DNA of 26,134 nucleotides, taken from contig DATFLK010000025.1 of NCBI GenBank assembly GCA_035267815.1, positions 1 through 26,134 on the forward strand. Direction: 5' to 3'. This DNA comes from DATFLK01 sp035267815. Its GTDB lineage: Bacteria > Pseudomonadota > Zetaproteobacteria > Mariprofundales > Mariprofundaceae. The notes beneath the pieces were generated by a model that saw nothing but the letters and a program-made list of their open reading frames with translations, made no database searches and had not been told where the DNA came from. Below, piece after piece: positions 1-6,973 of this stretch (positions are counted from its first letter, which is position 1; every line of letters begins with the position of its first letter). Position numbers and translations under genes: made by a program.

Positions 1-415
1 CCATCGAAACCTGGGCACTGGGAAGATCGAGGAAAACGGGATACTTCTTGAACGAGGTGGCGTTGCCGTAGTGCACCTTCAGCACGAGATTGAAGAAGGG
101 CGACTCGATCGAGGCATCGGAGACCAGCTTGACGCGTGTGCCACGCTTGTCGTTCTGAACACTGGCACGGACCCGGTTCAGCACCGGATCCCGGTAAACC
201 TCGAGAATGCGGTAATCGGAAGGGGCGGCGATCTCGACGCTGAGGCCGGAGCGCTTCTCATTCTTCTCTAGGTGGAGCGGTACCTCGGCATAAAATGCCT
301 CGCCCAGATGGCTGGTCACATCGATCTTGCCCAGCGCCACGGCCTGGGCCAATCCGGGGGCCAGAATCCAGCCCAACAACATCACCAGCAGACCTGGCAT
401 CATCCGACTGTGCAT
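1..415 (-). CDS. fimV: FimV/HubP-family N-terminal domain protein (partial, runs off the left edge)
   Basis: Only the first 138 codons lie in the window. The start ATG at 415 has a GAGGAAG ribosome site just upstream. The protein opens with a signal peptide (hydrophobic stretch about residues 7-26, ending GLAQA). It continues with the FimV N-terminal domain, recognisable from ALGKIDVTSHLGEAFYAEVP, then a beta-rich segment with SDYRILEVYRDP, SPFFNLVLKVHYGN and KKYPVFLDLP. FimV/HubP proteins are polar, peptidoglycan-binding (LysM) inner-membrane scaffolds that organise type IV pili, flagella or chromosome poles; the LysM and C-terminal parts would lie outside the window. Its place directly downstream of asd is the classical Pseudomonas-type order leuB-asd-fimV, which supports the call. 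The gap to asd is 62 bp with no clear terminator, so read-through is likely. Confidence 0.85.
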   Translation of the reverse strand, partial: MHSRMMPGLLVMLLGWILAPGLAQAVALGKIDVTSHLGEAFYAEVPLHLEKNEKRSGLSVEIAAPSDYRILEVYRDPVLNRVRASVQNDKRGTRVKLVSDASIESPFFNLVLKVHYGNATSFKKYPVFLDLPSAQVSM

Positions 416-477
416 GCTTGCTTCCTCCACTTCGGCTATCGCCTGCATTCATGCCGGGCTGATGGCGAAACTCCGAA

Positions 478-1503
478 TCAGCGAATCAGAAATTCCGCTA
501 TCTGGACTGCATTTAGCGCCGCACCCTTACGGACATTATCAGCGACAACCCATAACTGCAATGTGTTCGGGAACGAGTAGTCGTCCCGAATCCGTCCAAC
601 CCAGACCGCGTCCGTACCACCCGCTTCCGCTGCCGTGGGATAATCCTCCGATGCCGGATCGTCCACGACCGCGATGCCTTCCGCCTCGGCGAGAAGCTGC
701 CTTGCCCGGTCGGCATTCATCGGTCCGGCGAAGGTGACGTTCACGGACTCCGAGTGTCCATAAAACACCGGCACCCTGACTGTGGTCGCCGTCACATTTA
801 TGTCAGCTCCGAGGATCTTACGGGTCTCGAAGATCATCTTGTGCTCTTCCTTGGTGTAGCCGTCCTCCATGAACACATCGATGTGCGGAATCACATTGAA
901 GGCGATACGGGCCGGAAAGGCCTTCGGCTCATGCTCCTGGCCGGAGAGCAGTTTGCGGGTCTGCTCGGCCAGCTCCTCGATACCCTTGCCCCCGGCACCG
1001 CTGACCGCCTGGTAGGTGGAGACCACCACACGCTGGATCGGCACGGCATCGTGCAGCGGCTTCAACGCCAGCACCATCTGAATGGTCGAGCAGTTGGGGT
1101 TGGCGATAATACGGTTGGTTCTCGCCACCTCCAGCGCCTCGGGATTGACCTCCGGCACCACCAGCGCCACCTCCTCGTCCATACGCCAGGCACTGGAGTT
1201 ATCGACCACATAGCAGCCGGCCTCAGCAAAACGCGGGGCATGCTTCTTGGAGGTGCCACCGCCGGCGGAGAAAAGCGCGATGTCCCAACCGGCCGGCTCG
1301 AACTCCTCGATATCCTGAACCGTGTACTCCTTGCCCCTGAAGGTCACCTTGGAGCCCGCGCTACGACTGGAGGCCACTGGCACGAAATCCGCCACCGGAA
1401 AATCGCGTTGCTCCAGAATCTCCATCATGGTCTGGCCGACCGCACCGGTCGCGCCCACCACGGCAACGTTGTACCCGTCCTTCTTCGGCAAAAACTCAGA
1501 CAT
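478..1503 (-). CDS. asd: aspartate-semialdehyde dehydrogenase
   Basis: 341 aa, normal length. It catalyses NADPH-dependent reduction of aspartyl phosphate to aspartate semialdehyde, the branch point to lysine/diaminopimelate, threonine and methionine. The N-terminal NADP-binding glycine motif GATGAVG is at residues 17-23. The catalytic cysteine is C138 in NPNCSTIQ, and the substrate-binding region STYQAVSGAGGKG follows. The ATG at 1503 is only 2 bp after the leuB stop and has an AGGAGA site inside the end of leuB, so the two genes are almost certainly cotranscribed and translationally coupled. The sequence resembles the short bacterial Asd form (USG-1/Asd2-like) common in Pseudomonas and deeper lineages rather than the E. 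coli type. Confidence 0.96.
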   Translation of the reverse strand: MSEFLPKKDGYNVAVVGATGAVGQTMMEILEQRDFPVADFVPVASSRSAGSKVTFRGKEYTVQDIEEFEPAGWDIALFSAGGGTSKKHAPRFAEAGCYVVDNSSAWRMDEEVALVVPEVNPEALEVARTNRIIANPNCSTIQMVLALKPLHDAVPIQRVVVSTYQAVSGAGGKGIEELAEQTRKLLSGQEHEPKAFPARIAFNVIPHIDVFMEDGYTKEEHKMIFETRKILGADINVTATTVRVPVFYGHSESVNVTFAGPMNADRARQLLAEAEGIAVVDDPASEDYPTAAEAGGTDAVWVGRIRDDYSFPNTLQLWVVADNVRKGAALNAVQIAEFLIR

Positions 1504-1505
1504 AC

Positions 1506-2582
1506 TTAATCTCCTATCACTTCAAGTTTCGCGCAGACGGCATCGCCCATTCCGGAACAGGAGAGCGAATCGGTGCCACCGCCCAGATCATGCGTGCGCG
1601 CACCGCCATCCAGCACCGCCTCCACGGCGGCATCGATACGATCGGCCAGATCGGTCCGGCCGAACGAGAAACGCAACATCATCGCCAGCGACAGGATCGT
1701 CGCCAACGGGTTGGCCAGATCCTGCCCCGCAATATCCGGTGCCGAGCCGTGGATCGGCTCGTAGAGCGCGTACTGCTCGCCGACCGAGGCGCTGGGCAAC
1801 ATGCCGATCGAACCGGTCAGCATCGATGCCTCGTCCGACAGGATGTCGCCGAACAGGTTCGAGGTCACCAGCACATCGAACTGGCGCGGATCGCGCACCA
1901 GCTGCATGGCCGCGTTGTCGACATACATGTGTGTCAGCTCCACATCGGCATAATCCTGATGCACGCGTGTCACAACCTCACGCCAGAGCTCGGAACACTC
2001 GAGCACGTTGGCCTTGTCGACCGAACAGACCCGTCCGCTTCTCAACCGGGCCGCCTCAAACGCCGTCTTGGCAATGCGCTCGATCTCGGATTCGTCATAG
2101 ACCATGGTATTGTAGCCGAAGCGCTCGCCGTCACGCGCCTCAATACCGCGCGGCTGACCGAAATAGATGCCGCCGACCAGTTCGCGCACCACCAGCATGT
2201 CGACTCCTTCGACCACCTCCGGTTTCAGCGTCGAGGCCGACAAAAGCTGCCGGTGCACCTTGGCCGGGCGGTAGTTGGCGAACAGACCGAGATCGGCACG
2301 GATGCGCAATAGCCCCGCCTCCGGACGAAGCGGCTTGTCCAGCGACTCCCATTTGGGGCCACCCACGGCACCGAGCAGCACCGCATCCGAGGCCTTGACC
2401 AGGCGTTGTGTGGCTTCCGGGTAGGGGTCGCCCGCCTCGTCGTAACCGGCGCCACCGATCGCGGCATACTCATACTCCGCCCCCAGATCGAAACGGTTGT
2501 TGAGCACATCCAGAACCTTGATGGCCTCGCGTACGATCTCCGGCCCGATGCCGTCTCCCGGCAATACTGTGATCTTCACCAT
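1506..2582 (-). CDS. leuB: 3-isopropylmalate dehydrogenase
   Basis: 358 aa cytoplasmic enzyme of leucine synthesis: NAD+-dependent oxidative decarboxylation of 3-isopropylmalate. It starts MVKITVLPGDGIGPEI, the family N-terminus. Also visible are the substrate-loop arginines (LRPEAGLLRIRADLGLFANYRP), VRELVGGIYFGQPRG, the metal-binding aspartates in NLFGDILSDEASML, and the NAD motif EPIHGSAPDIAGQDLANP. The frame stays open upstream to 2630, but the ATG at 2582 has a GAGGAG site 3 nt upstream and gives the canonical N-terminus, so I chose it. leuC and leuD, the usual upstream partners, are not in the window: the next gene upstream is nrdR, across a 147-bp gap rich in inverted repeats. Expression may therefore be controlled locally. 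Confidence 0.96.
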   Translation of the reverse strand: MVKITVLPGDGIGPEIVREAIKVLDVLNNRFDLGAEYEYAAIGGAGYDEAGDPYPEATQRLVKASDAVLLGAVGGPKWESLDKPLRPEAGLLRIRADLGLFANYRPAKVHRQLLSASTLKPEVVEGVDMLVVRELVGGIYFGQPRGIEARDGERFGYNTMVYDESEIERIAKTAFEAARLRSGRVCSVDKANVLECSELWREVVTRVHQDYADVELTHMYVDNAAMQLVRDPRQFDVLVTSNLFGDILSDEASMLTGSIGMLPSASVGEQYALYEPIHGSAPDIAGQDLANPLATILSLAMMLRFSFGRTDLADRIDAAVEAVLDGGARTHDLGGGTDSLSCSGMGDAVCAKLEVIGD

Positions 2583-2607
2583 CCACTCCTCATCATTCCA
2601 TGCTTCC

Positions 2608-2627
2608 GCGGGCCGCGAACGGCCCGC
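2608..2627 (-). other. GC-rich hairpin in the leuB leader
   Basis: A perfect 8-bp inverted repeat (GCGGGCCG / CGGCCCGC) closes a TTCG tetraloop when read on the minus strand. It ends 25 nt before the leuB start. UUCG loops are unusually stable. No T-tract follows on the minus strand, so it is not an ordinary intrinsic terminator. It may protect or structure the leuB leader. Confidence 0.45.
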
Positions 2628-2637
2628 CAAAATGAAT

Positions 2638-2655
2638 GTGCTTCGGCACTTTTTT
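2638..2655 (+). other. Small UUCG hairpin followed by six T
   Basis: GTGC-TTCG-GCAC followed directly by TTTTTT on the plus strand has the layout of a weak intrinsic terminator for plus-strand transcripts, but the stem is only 4 bp and no plus-strand gene ends here. On the minus strand the same site is an A-tract plus hairpin in the leuB leader. Confidence 0.3.
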
Positions 2656-2660
2656 GTAAA

Positions 2661-2688
2661 CAGAGCCGAAACCGCGCTTTTGGCTCTG
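2661..2688 (-). other. Inverted repeat between nrdR and leuB (possible nrdR terminator stem)
   Basis: CAGAGCC (2661-2667) and GGCTCTG (2682-2688) form a perfect 7-bp outer stem. It extends inward by three A-T pairs after one mismatch on the minus strand (a G-T wobble on the plus strand). On the minus strand it is followed by TTTAC, a weak U-run. It could be the glyA-nrdR terminator or part of a leuB leader structure. Confidence 0.35.
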
Positions 2689-2695
2689 CATCCAA

Positions 2696-2721
2696 GGACA
2701 AGGGCAGGATGCTCCTTGTCC
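2696..2721 (-). other. 8-bp perfect inverted repeat just after nrdR
   Basis: GGACAAGG (2696-2703) and CCTTGTCC (2714-2721) pair perfectly around a 10-nt loop, starting 8 nt downstream of the nrdR stop. No T-tract follows. It may be an mRNA 3'-end stabilising stem or an operator. Confidence 0.35.
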
Positions 2722-2729
2722 GTATCTAA

Positions 2730-3188
2730 CTAAGACTCCCTCTTCATGGCACTGCTTACCGCAGCTAGGAACTCGTCCACATCCTTGAACTCCCTGTAGA
2801 CCGAGGCGAAGCGAACATAGGCCACACCGTCGAGCTGTTTGAGCTGTTCCATGACGAATTCGCCGATCCGCGTCGATGGAATCTCGGACTCGCCCAGCTC
2901 CTGCACGGCGCGCAGCACCGCTTCCACACCCTGGTTGAGCTGCTCAGCCGAAACCGGACGCTTCTCCAGCGACTTCTGCATGCCGCGGCGGATATTCTCG
3001 ATATCGAACGGCTGCCGTCCGCCGCCCTTCTTGATCACCAACGGCAGCCTCAGTTCGGCCCGCTCGAAGGTGGAGAAACGCTTGCCGCAGGACTCGCACT
3101 CGCGCCGGCGGCGCACCGCCGCACCCTCCTCGGCGATACGCGAATCGATCACCCGCGTATCGTCATGGCCGCAGAAGGGGCAGTGCAA
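2730..3188 (-). CDS. nrdR: transcriptional repressor NrdR
   Basis: 152 aa, normal length. NrdR is the zinc-ribbon/ATP-cone repressor of ribonucleotide reductase genes, sensing dATP/ATP. The N-terminus MHCPFCGHDDTRVIDSR carries zinc ligands C3 and C6, paired with C31 and C34 in CESCGKRFSTFER. The ATP-cone follows from about residue 49 (LPLVIKKGGGRQPFDIENIRRGM). The conserved N-terminus requires a TTG start codon at 3188: there is no ATG upstream before glyA ends 3 bp away, and GAGGGA lies at suitable spacing. The close linkage glyA-nrdR is common in Proteobacteria and indicates cotranscription from the glyA promoter. Confidence 0.96.
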   Translation of the reverse strand: MHCPFCGHDDTRVIDSRIAEEGAAVRRRRECESCGKRFSTFERAELRLPLVIKKGGGRQPFDIENIRRGMQKSLEKRPVSAEQLNQGVEAVLRAVQELGESEIPSTRIGEFVMEQLKQLDGVAYVRFASVYREFKDVDEFLAAVSSAMKRES

Positions 3189-3191
3189 GGC

Positions 3192-4451
3192 TTATCCCTC
3201 GTAGATGGGAAAGCGGTCGGTCAGGGCGCGCACCTCGGCAGCAACCTCGGACTGCAGTGCCTCGTTTTCGACATCGCCCAGCACACGCAGGATCATCTCG
3301 CCAATCGTCCTCGCTTCGGCCTCGCCCATGCCGCGCGTCGTGATCGCCGAGGTACCGATACGGATGCCGCTGGTGATAAACGGCGATTCAGGATCGAAGG
3401 GGATAGTGTTCTTGTTCGCCGTGATACCGGCCGCCTCCAGCGCCTCCTCAGCCTGCTTGCCGTTGATGCCCTGGCCGCGCACATCGACGCGGAACATATG
3501 ACAATCGGTACCACCGGTGATGATGCGCAGACCACCCGCCACTAGCGTCTCGGCCATGGCGCGCGCGTTTTTCACCACCTGCCCCTGATCCTGCCTGAAA
3601 CCGCTTCCCAGCGCTTCGCCGAAGGCCACCGCCTTGGCCGCGATCACGTGCATCAGCGGGCCGCCCTGAATGCCGGGGAAGATGCGCGAGTTGACCTTCT
3701 TGGCGATGTCGTCGTCGTCCATCAGAATCATGCCGCCGCGAGGACCGCGGAGCGTCTTGTGCGTCGTCGTAGTGATGATGTGCGCATGCCCCACCGGCGA
3801 CGGATACTCGCCCGCCGCGATCAGGCCGGCGTAGTGCGCCATGTCCACCATCAGCCAGGCGCCGACAGAATCGGCGATCTGGCGCATGCGCGCGAAATCG
3901 ATCTCGCGCTCGTAGGCCGAGGCACCGCCGACGATCATCTTCGGCTTGTGCTCCTCGGCCATCTTCTGCATGGCGTCGTAATCGAGCAGCTCCGAACCCT
4001 CCTGCACGCCGTAGGCGACGACATTGTAGAGGCGGCCCGAGAAGTTGACCGGGCTACCGTGCGTCAGATGCCCGCCATGGGCGAGGTCCATGCCCATGAT
4101 GGTGTCGCCCGGTGCAAGCAGTGCCATGTAGACGGCCATGTTGGCCTGGGAGCCGGAGTGGGGCTGCACATTGGCGTGCTTGACGCCGAACAGCTCGCGG
4201 GCGCGCTCCTGCGCCAGCCGCTCGACCACGTCGACATGCTCGCATCCACCGTAGTAGCGGCGGCCGGGATAGCCCTCGGCGTACTTGTTGGTCAGCACCG
4301 ATCCCTGCGCCTCCATCACGGCCTTCGAGACGATATTCTCGCTGGCGATCAGCTCCAGCGTGTGCCGCTGGCGGCTCAGCTCGTCGTCGATCGCCTGCCG
4401 TACGACATCGTCGCTCAACGGTGCATTAAAGAAATCTGAACGCTCGGACAT
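3192..4451 (-). CDS. glyA: serine hydroxymethyltransferase
   Basis: 419 aa PLP enzyme that interconverts serine plus tetrahydrofolate with glycine plus methylene-tetrahydrofolate, the main source of one-carbon units. Diagnostic segments: LELIASENIVSKAVMEAQGS, NKYAEGYPGRRYYGG, the PLP-lysine motif TTTTHKTLRGPRGG, and GIRIGTSAITTRGM near the C-terminus. I chose the ATG at 4451 (MSERSDFFNA) because GGGAGA lies 4 nt upstream and the length then matches the family (E. coli 417 aa). Upstream in-frame starts (TTG at 4475, ATG at 4463) lack such a site. A terminator for the preceding rplS operon and a possible promoter lie in the 109-bp gap upstream; nrdR follows 3 bp downstream. Confidence 0.97.
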   Translation of the reverse strand: MSERSDFFNAPLSDDVVRQAIDDELSRQRHTLELIASENIVSKAVMEAQGSVLTNKYAEGYPGRRYYGGCEHVDVVERLAQERARELFGVKHANVQPHSGSQANMAVYMALLAPGDTIMGMDLAHGGHLTHGSPVNFSGRLYNVVAYGVQEGSELLDYDAMQKMAEEHKPKMIVGGASAYEREIDFARMRQIADSVGAWLMVDMAHYAGLIAAGEYPSPVGHAHIITTTTHKTLRGPRGGMILMDDDDIAKKVNSRIFPGIQGGPLMHVIAAKAVAFGEALGSGFRQDQGQVVKNARAMAETLVAGGLRIITGGTDCHMFRVDVRGQGINGKQAEEALEAAGITANKNTIPFDPESPFITSGIRIGTSAITTRGMGEAEARTIGEMILRVLGDVENEALQSEVAAEVRALTDRFPIYEG

Positions 4452-4475
4452 ATCGTCTCCCATGGATAATCTCAA

Positions 4476-4506
4476 ATATTAGGCCAAACGGCCGGACAAA
4501 ACGCAA
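4476..4506 (-). promoter_or_regulatory. Possible glyA promoter
   Basis: On the minus strand TTGCGT (4501-4506) and TAATAT (4476-4481) are separated by 19 nt, with GGCCGTTTGGCC in the spacer. The -10 is good, the -35 weak and the spacing long. The -35 overlaps the tail of the rplS terminator, so glyA would get its own start just after that terminator. Confidence 0.35.
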
Positions 4507-4529
4507 TGGGGGCCCCTGCAGGAGCCCCC
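4496..4529 (-). terminator. Intrinsic terminator of the rpsP-rplS operon
   Basis: On the minus strand a 9-bp stem with one U-G pair (GGGGGCTCC / GGGGCCCCC) closes a TGCA loop at 4508-4529. It is followed by ATTGCGTTTTG, a modest U-rich tail. It lies about 30 nt after the rplS stop and before glyA. Confidence 0.7.
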
Positions 4530-4560
4530 ATCGTAACACGCATGCAGCAAAAAGACGTTG

Positions 4561-4932
4561 TTATACGCGGCGCTCGCGGATACGAGCCGCCTTACCCCTG
4601 AGCTGGCGCAGGTAGTAGAGCTTGGCACGGCGCACACGGCCGCGGCGCACCACCTTGATGCTCTCCAAGAGCGGCGAGTGCAACGGAAACACACGCTCCA
4701 CACCGACACCGCTGGAGATCTTGCGTACGGTGAAGGAGCTGGAGATGCCGTTGTTGTGACGCGCAAGCACCAAGCCCTCGAAGGCCTGCAGACGCTCGCG
4801 GCGATCCACCTTGCCGCCCTTCAGGTCCTTGAAGTCGACCACGCGGACGTTCACGCGCACGGTGTCGCCCTCGCGGAATTCAGGAATATCGCTGCGCAAC
4901 TGGTCTTGTGTCACGGAATCGAGAGCACGCAT
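4561..4932 (-). CDS. rplS: 50S ribosomal protein L19
   Basis: 123 aa. L19 sits at the interface of the 30S and 50S subunits. The sequence has the family hallmarks: FREGDTVRVNVRV near residue 20, RLQAFEGLVLARHNNGISSSFTVRKIS, GVGVERVFPLHSP, and a basic C-terminus RRGRVRRAKLYYLRQLRGKAARI. The ATG at 4932 is preceded by GGAGG at good spacing. It is the last gene of the operon, 18 bp after the RNA methyltransferase gene, and an intrinsic terminator follows. Confidence 0.98.
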   Translation of the reverse strand: MRALDSVTQDQLRSDIPEFREGDTVRVNVRVVDFKDLKGGKVDRRERLQAFEGLVLARHNNGISSSFTVRKISSGVGVERVFPLHSPLLESIKVVRRGRVRRAKLYYLRQLRGKAARIRERRV

Positions 4933-4950
4933 TGTATCAATCCTCCAAAA

Positions 4951-5499
4951 CTAACAACGGAGCGACGTGCCGAGCCGATCCAAATAGATCGCCAAAGCCG
5001 CCCTCACGGAAAGGTGGCGAACCATACCCGTACCTTCTATCGGTGACAACCATCCAGATGGCGTCGGCAGATGCAGCTCATCGAGCCCCCAACCGGTACC
5101 GAACACAATCAGATGCCGCCCCTCGATCTGCAGCAGTCCGGAGGCTGGCTGCAGATGCTCCGCGGGCGGCTTCGCCGAGGTATACCATACGCTCCCGCCG
5201 AAACCCTCGATCGCCTCCCCGAGGTTCTCCACCATCCTGAGTTGCCGCAGCACCTCTTTTCGCCCGGGGTTGCGGGCACCGCCCTCGCCCTCCAGCCAGT
5301 AGTCGGTGATATCCTTCACCATCGCATGCATGCCAGCGGACGGGTGAACGAAATAGACGGGGCCGACATCGTAGAAGGCGCAGGTGCGGCAGAAGTCGTG
5401 CACGTCCATCGAGGTGATCGCCGTGGCCGAGGTCTCTCCCTTGCGATTCCTGACCGGATAGTGGACCAGCGCCACGGCGACGCGCGATTCAGGATTCAT
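4951..5499 (-). CDS. SAM-dependent RNA methyltransferase, SPOUT-like (Methyltrn_RNA_4 / former DUF2168 family)
   Basis: 182 aa from the ATG at 5499. The N-terminus VAVALVHYPVRNRKGE, then TAITSMDVHDFCRTCAFYDV, VYFVHP, DYWLEGEGGARNPGRKEVL and the late glycine-rich LIVFGTGWGLDE match a predicted RNA methyltransferase family. That family is known from Aquificae, Thermotogae and deltaproteobacteria, where it also sits beside trmD and rplS. The GTGWGL loop near the C-terminus is where a SPOUT trefoil knot would bind SAM. The substrate nucleotide is not established from sequence. The start overlaps the trmD end by 11 nt; ATG 5508 is an alternative start. Longer upstream starts only read through trmD. 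The gene is unusual for the standard gammaproteobacterial rpsP-rimM-trmD-rplS operon. Confidence 0.85.
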   Translation of the reverse strand: MNPESRVAVALVHYPVRNRKGETSATAITSMDVHDFCRTCAFYDVGPVYFVHPSAGMHAMVKDITDYWLEGEGGARNPGRKEVLRQLRMVENLGEAIEGFGGSVWYTSAKPPAEHLQPASGLLQIEGRHLIVFGTGWGLDELHLPTPSGWLSPIEGTGMVRHLSVRAALAIYLDRLGTSLRC

Positions 5500-6175
5500 C
5501 GTCGCCATCTTCACCGCGACGATCTTTGCTTCGCTGCAGAGCCTGTTCACGCCGCCATGCCCCGATCTCGGCGTGGTTGCCCGAAAGCAGCACATCCGGC
5601 ACCCGCTTCCCCTCGAAATCCTCGGGTCGGGTGTAGTGCGGCCAGTCCATCAGCCCCTCCGTACCGAAGGAGTCCTGTTCGGCGGACTGCTCGTCGCCCA
5701 GCGCCCCCGGCAGCAGTCGCACCACGCCGTCGAGCACACACATCGCCGCCGGCTCGCCGCCGGAGAGCACATACGGCCCGATGGAGAGCTCCTCGTCGAC
5801 ATAATCGGCCACCCGCTCGTCGATCCCCTCGTAGCGCCCGCACAGGAGCGTCAGGCCGGGCAGACCGGCATACTCCCGCGCCTTGGCCTGGTCGAAGGGG
5901 CGCCCGGCGGGCGAGAGAAGCGCCACGCGCGTATCGGGATGGTTCTCGCGCGCCTGGCGGATCGATGCGACCACCGGACCCGGCTTCATCACCATGCCGG
6001 GGCCACCGCCATACGGTTTGTCGTCGACGCGATTGTGCTTGTCATTGGAGAAGTCGCGGATGTTGATGCAGTCGACCTTGAGCAGGCCGGCGGAGATCGC
6101 TCTGGAAGGGATCGAGCAGGCCAGCGGTGAATCGAAGAATTCGGGAAAGAGGGTCAGGACCTGGGCGTGAAACAT
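5489..6175 (-). CDS. trmD: tRNA (guanine(37)-N1)-methyltransferase
   Basis: 228 aa SPOUT-class enzyme that makes m1G37 in tRNAs reading CNN and some other codons, preventing +1 frameshifting. It starts MFHAQVLTLFPEFF. The substrate loop DKPYGGGPGMVMKP and the knot motifs LLCGRYEGIDER and ELSIGPYVLSGGEPAA are intact, as is the C-terminal DWPHYTRPEDFEGKRVPDVLLSGNH. The ATG at 6175 overlaps the rimM end by 22 nt. The C-terminal tail is rich in acidic and basic residues and overlaps the start of the following methyltransferase gene. Both overlaps suggest translational coupling across the operon. Confidence 0.98.
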   Translation of the reverse strand: MFHAQVLTLFPEFFDSPLACSIPSRAISAGLLKVDCINIRDFSNDKHNRVDDKPYGGGPGMVMKPGPVVASIRQARENHPDTRVALLSPAGRPFDQAKAREYAGLPGLTLLCGRYEGIDERVADYVDEELSIGPYVLSGGEPAAMCVLDGVVRLLPGALGDEQSAEQDSFGTEGLMDWPHYTRPEDFEGKRVPDVLLSGNHAEIGAWRREQALQRSKDRRGEDGDDES

Positions 6176-6699
6176 GCAACCATCCCTTCAGGAAGATCCG
6201 CCTCGATACGTCCGGCATCGAGATCGACGTCCCGGATGACCTCCTCGATAAAGGGGAGCAACCATTCGCCGCGCACATCGGCACCCGTGGGGGTGCGCAC
6301 GCAGAGGATATCCTGCGCCCCGTAGTTCTGCATGCCGGAAACGATACCGAGGAGCTCGCCTGTGTCGGCACGATAGACCTCGCAGCCGATCAGGTCCTCC
6401 CACAGGTGTTCGTCCTCATCGACAGGCACGCAGGAATCCGGAATCCAGATTCCCGCGCCCTTCAATGCCTCGGCTTGTGTTCGGTTGTCGACACCCTCCA
6501 GCGAGGCCAGAAGGCGCTTGCCCTGTTGCCAGACGCGCAACACGCGAACGGGCTGTCTCTTCTCCGAAGCGCTGCCCAGCCACCACTCATGATATGCATC
6601 CATATCGAGCCCGGTGCGCGTATAGGACTGCACCACAACGGCTCCCTTCAGGCCATGCGCGGCGCCGATGGAGCCGATCTGGAGAAACCGCTCAGGCGT
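6154..6699 (-). CDS. rimM: 16S rRNA processing protein RimM (non-canonical start codon)
   Basis: RimM binds ribosomal protein S19 and helps 30S maturation. The conserved N-terminal signature, FLQIGSIGAAHGLKGAVVV, is in frame with the rest (PRC-barrel part with DLIGCEVYRADTGELLGIV and EWLLPFIEEVI). However, there is no ATG, GTG or TTG upstream of it before an in-frame stop; the first GTG falls after the signature (6639/6636). An ACG at 6699 lies 7 nt after AGGAA (6707-6711) and gives 181 aa, the normal RimM length (E. coli 182). I therefore annotate ACG as the probable start, overlapping the rpsP end by 8 nt. Alternatives are a sequencing or assembly error (ATG read as ACG), an ATC start, or translation entering from rpsP by +1 slippage at its UGA. 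Confidence 0.85.
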   Translation of the reverse strand, partial: TPERFLQIGSIGAAHGLKGAVVVQSYTRTGLDMDAYHEWWLGSASEKRQPVRVLRVWQQGKRLLASLEGVDNRTQAEALKGAGIWIPDSCVPVDEDEHLWEDLIGCEVYRADTGELLGIVSGMQNYGAQDILCVRTPTGADVRGEWLLPFIEEVIRDVDLDAGRIEADLPEGMVACFTPRS

Positions 6700-6943
6700 T
6701 TTGTGCTTCCTGCGCGCTCTTGATCAGGCTGGCCACGCGCGGACTGGGGTCGGCACCCTTGGCAATCCACTCCTGGGCCTTCGCCACGTCCAGTTCCAGC
6801 ACCTCGGGATCCGTGCAGGGATCGAAGTAACCAAGCTTTTCAATAAACGAGCCGTCACGGCGGTTGCGCTTATCCATCACCACGATGGAATAGAATGGGC
6901 GCTTCTTCCTGCCACCGCGCTGCAAGCGAATCATTGTCGCCAT
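6692..6943 (-). CDS. rpsP: 30S ribosomal protein S16
   Basis: 83 aa. S16 is an early-assembling 30S protein. The body MIRLQRGGRKKRPFYSIVVM, RRDGSFIEKLGYFDP and ELDVAKAQEWIAKGADPS is canonical. Translation most likely begins at the ATG at 6943 (MATMIRL), which has GGAGGT 8 nt upstream; ATG 6934 is the family-typical start but lacks its own site. It is the first gene of the rpsP-rimM-trmD-methyltransferase-rplS operon, and ffh is not adjacent. The last codons contain the AGGAA that probably serves rimM. Confidence 0.98.
   Translation of the reverse strand: MATMIRLQRGGRKKRPFYSIVVMDKRNRRDGSFIEKLGYFDPCTDPEVLELDVAKAQEWIAKGADPSPRVASLIKSAQEAQNA
6707..6711 (-). promoter_or_regulatory. Ribosome binding site deciding the proposed ACG start of rimM
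   Basis: AGGAA on the minus strand, inside the last codons of rpsP, is followed by 7 nt and then ACG (6697-6699). It is the only ribosome-site-like sequence near the conserved RimM N-terminus. Confidence 0.5.
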
Positions 6944-6973
6944 AAATTCTTACCTCCGAAAATCAGGCGGCGC

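Noticed and set aside
1322..2398. Plus-strand open frame of 358 codons opposite asd and leuB
   Set aside because: It is a low-complexity, Arg/Pro-rich translation antisense to well-conserved genes; such frames are expected in GC-rich DNA.
2592..2690. Short minus-strand frame (about 32 codons, MQSQKRGFGS...) in the leuB leader, considered as a leader peptide
   Set aside because: It has no leucine codon run and no ribosome binding site, and it merely reads through the hairpins.
5071..6066. Plus-strand 331-codon frame opposite trmD and the methyltransferase gene
   Set aside because: Shadow frame rich in Arg/Pro/Ala; the opposite strand carries two conserved proteins.
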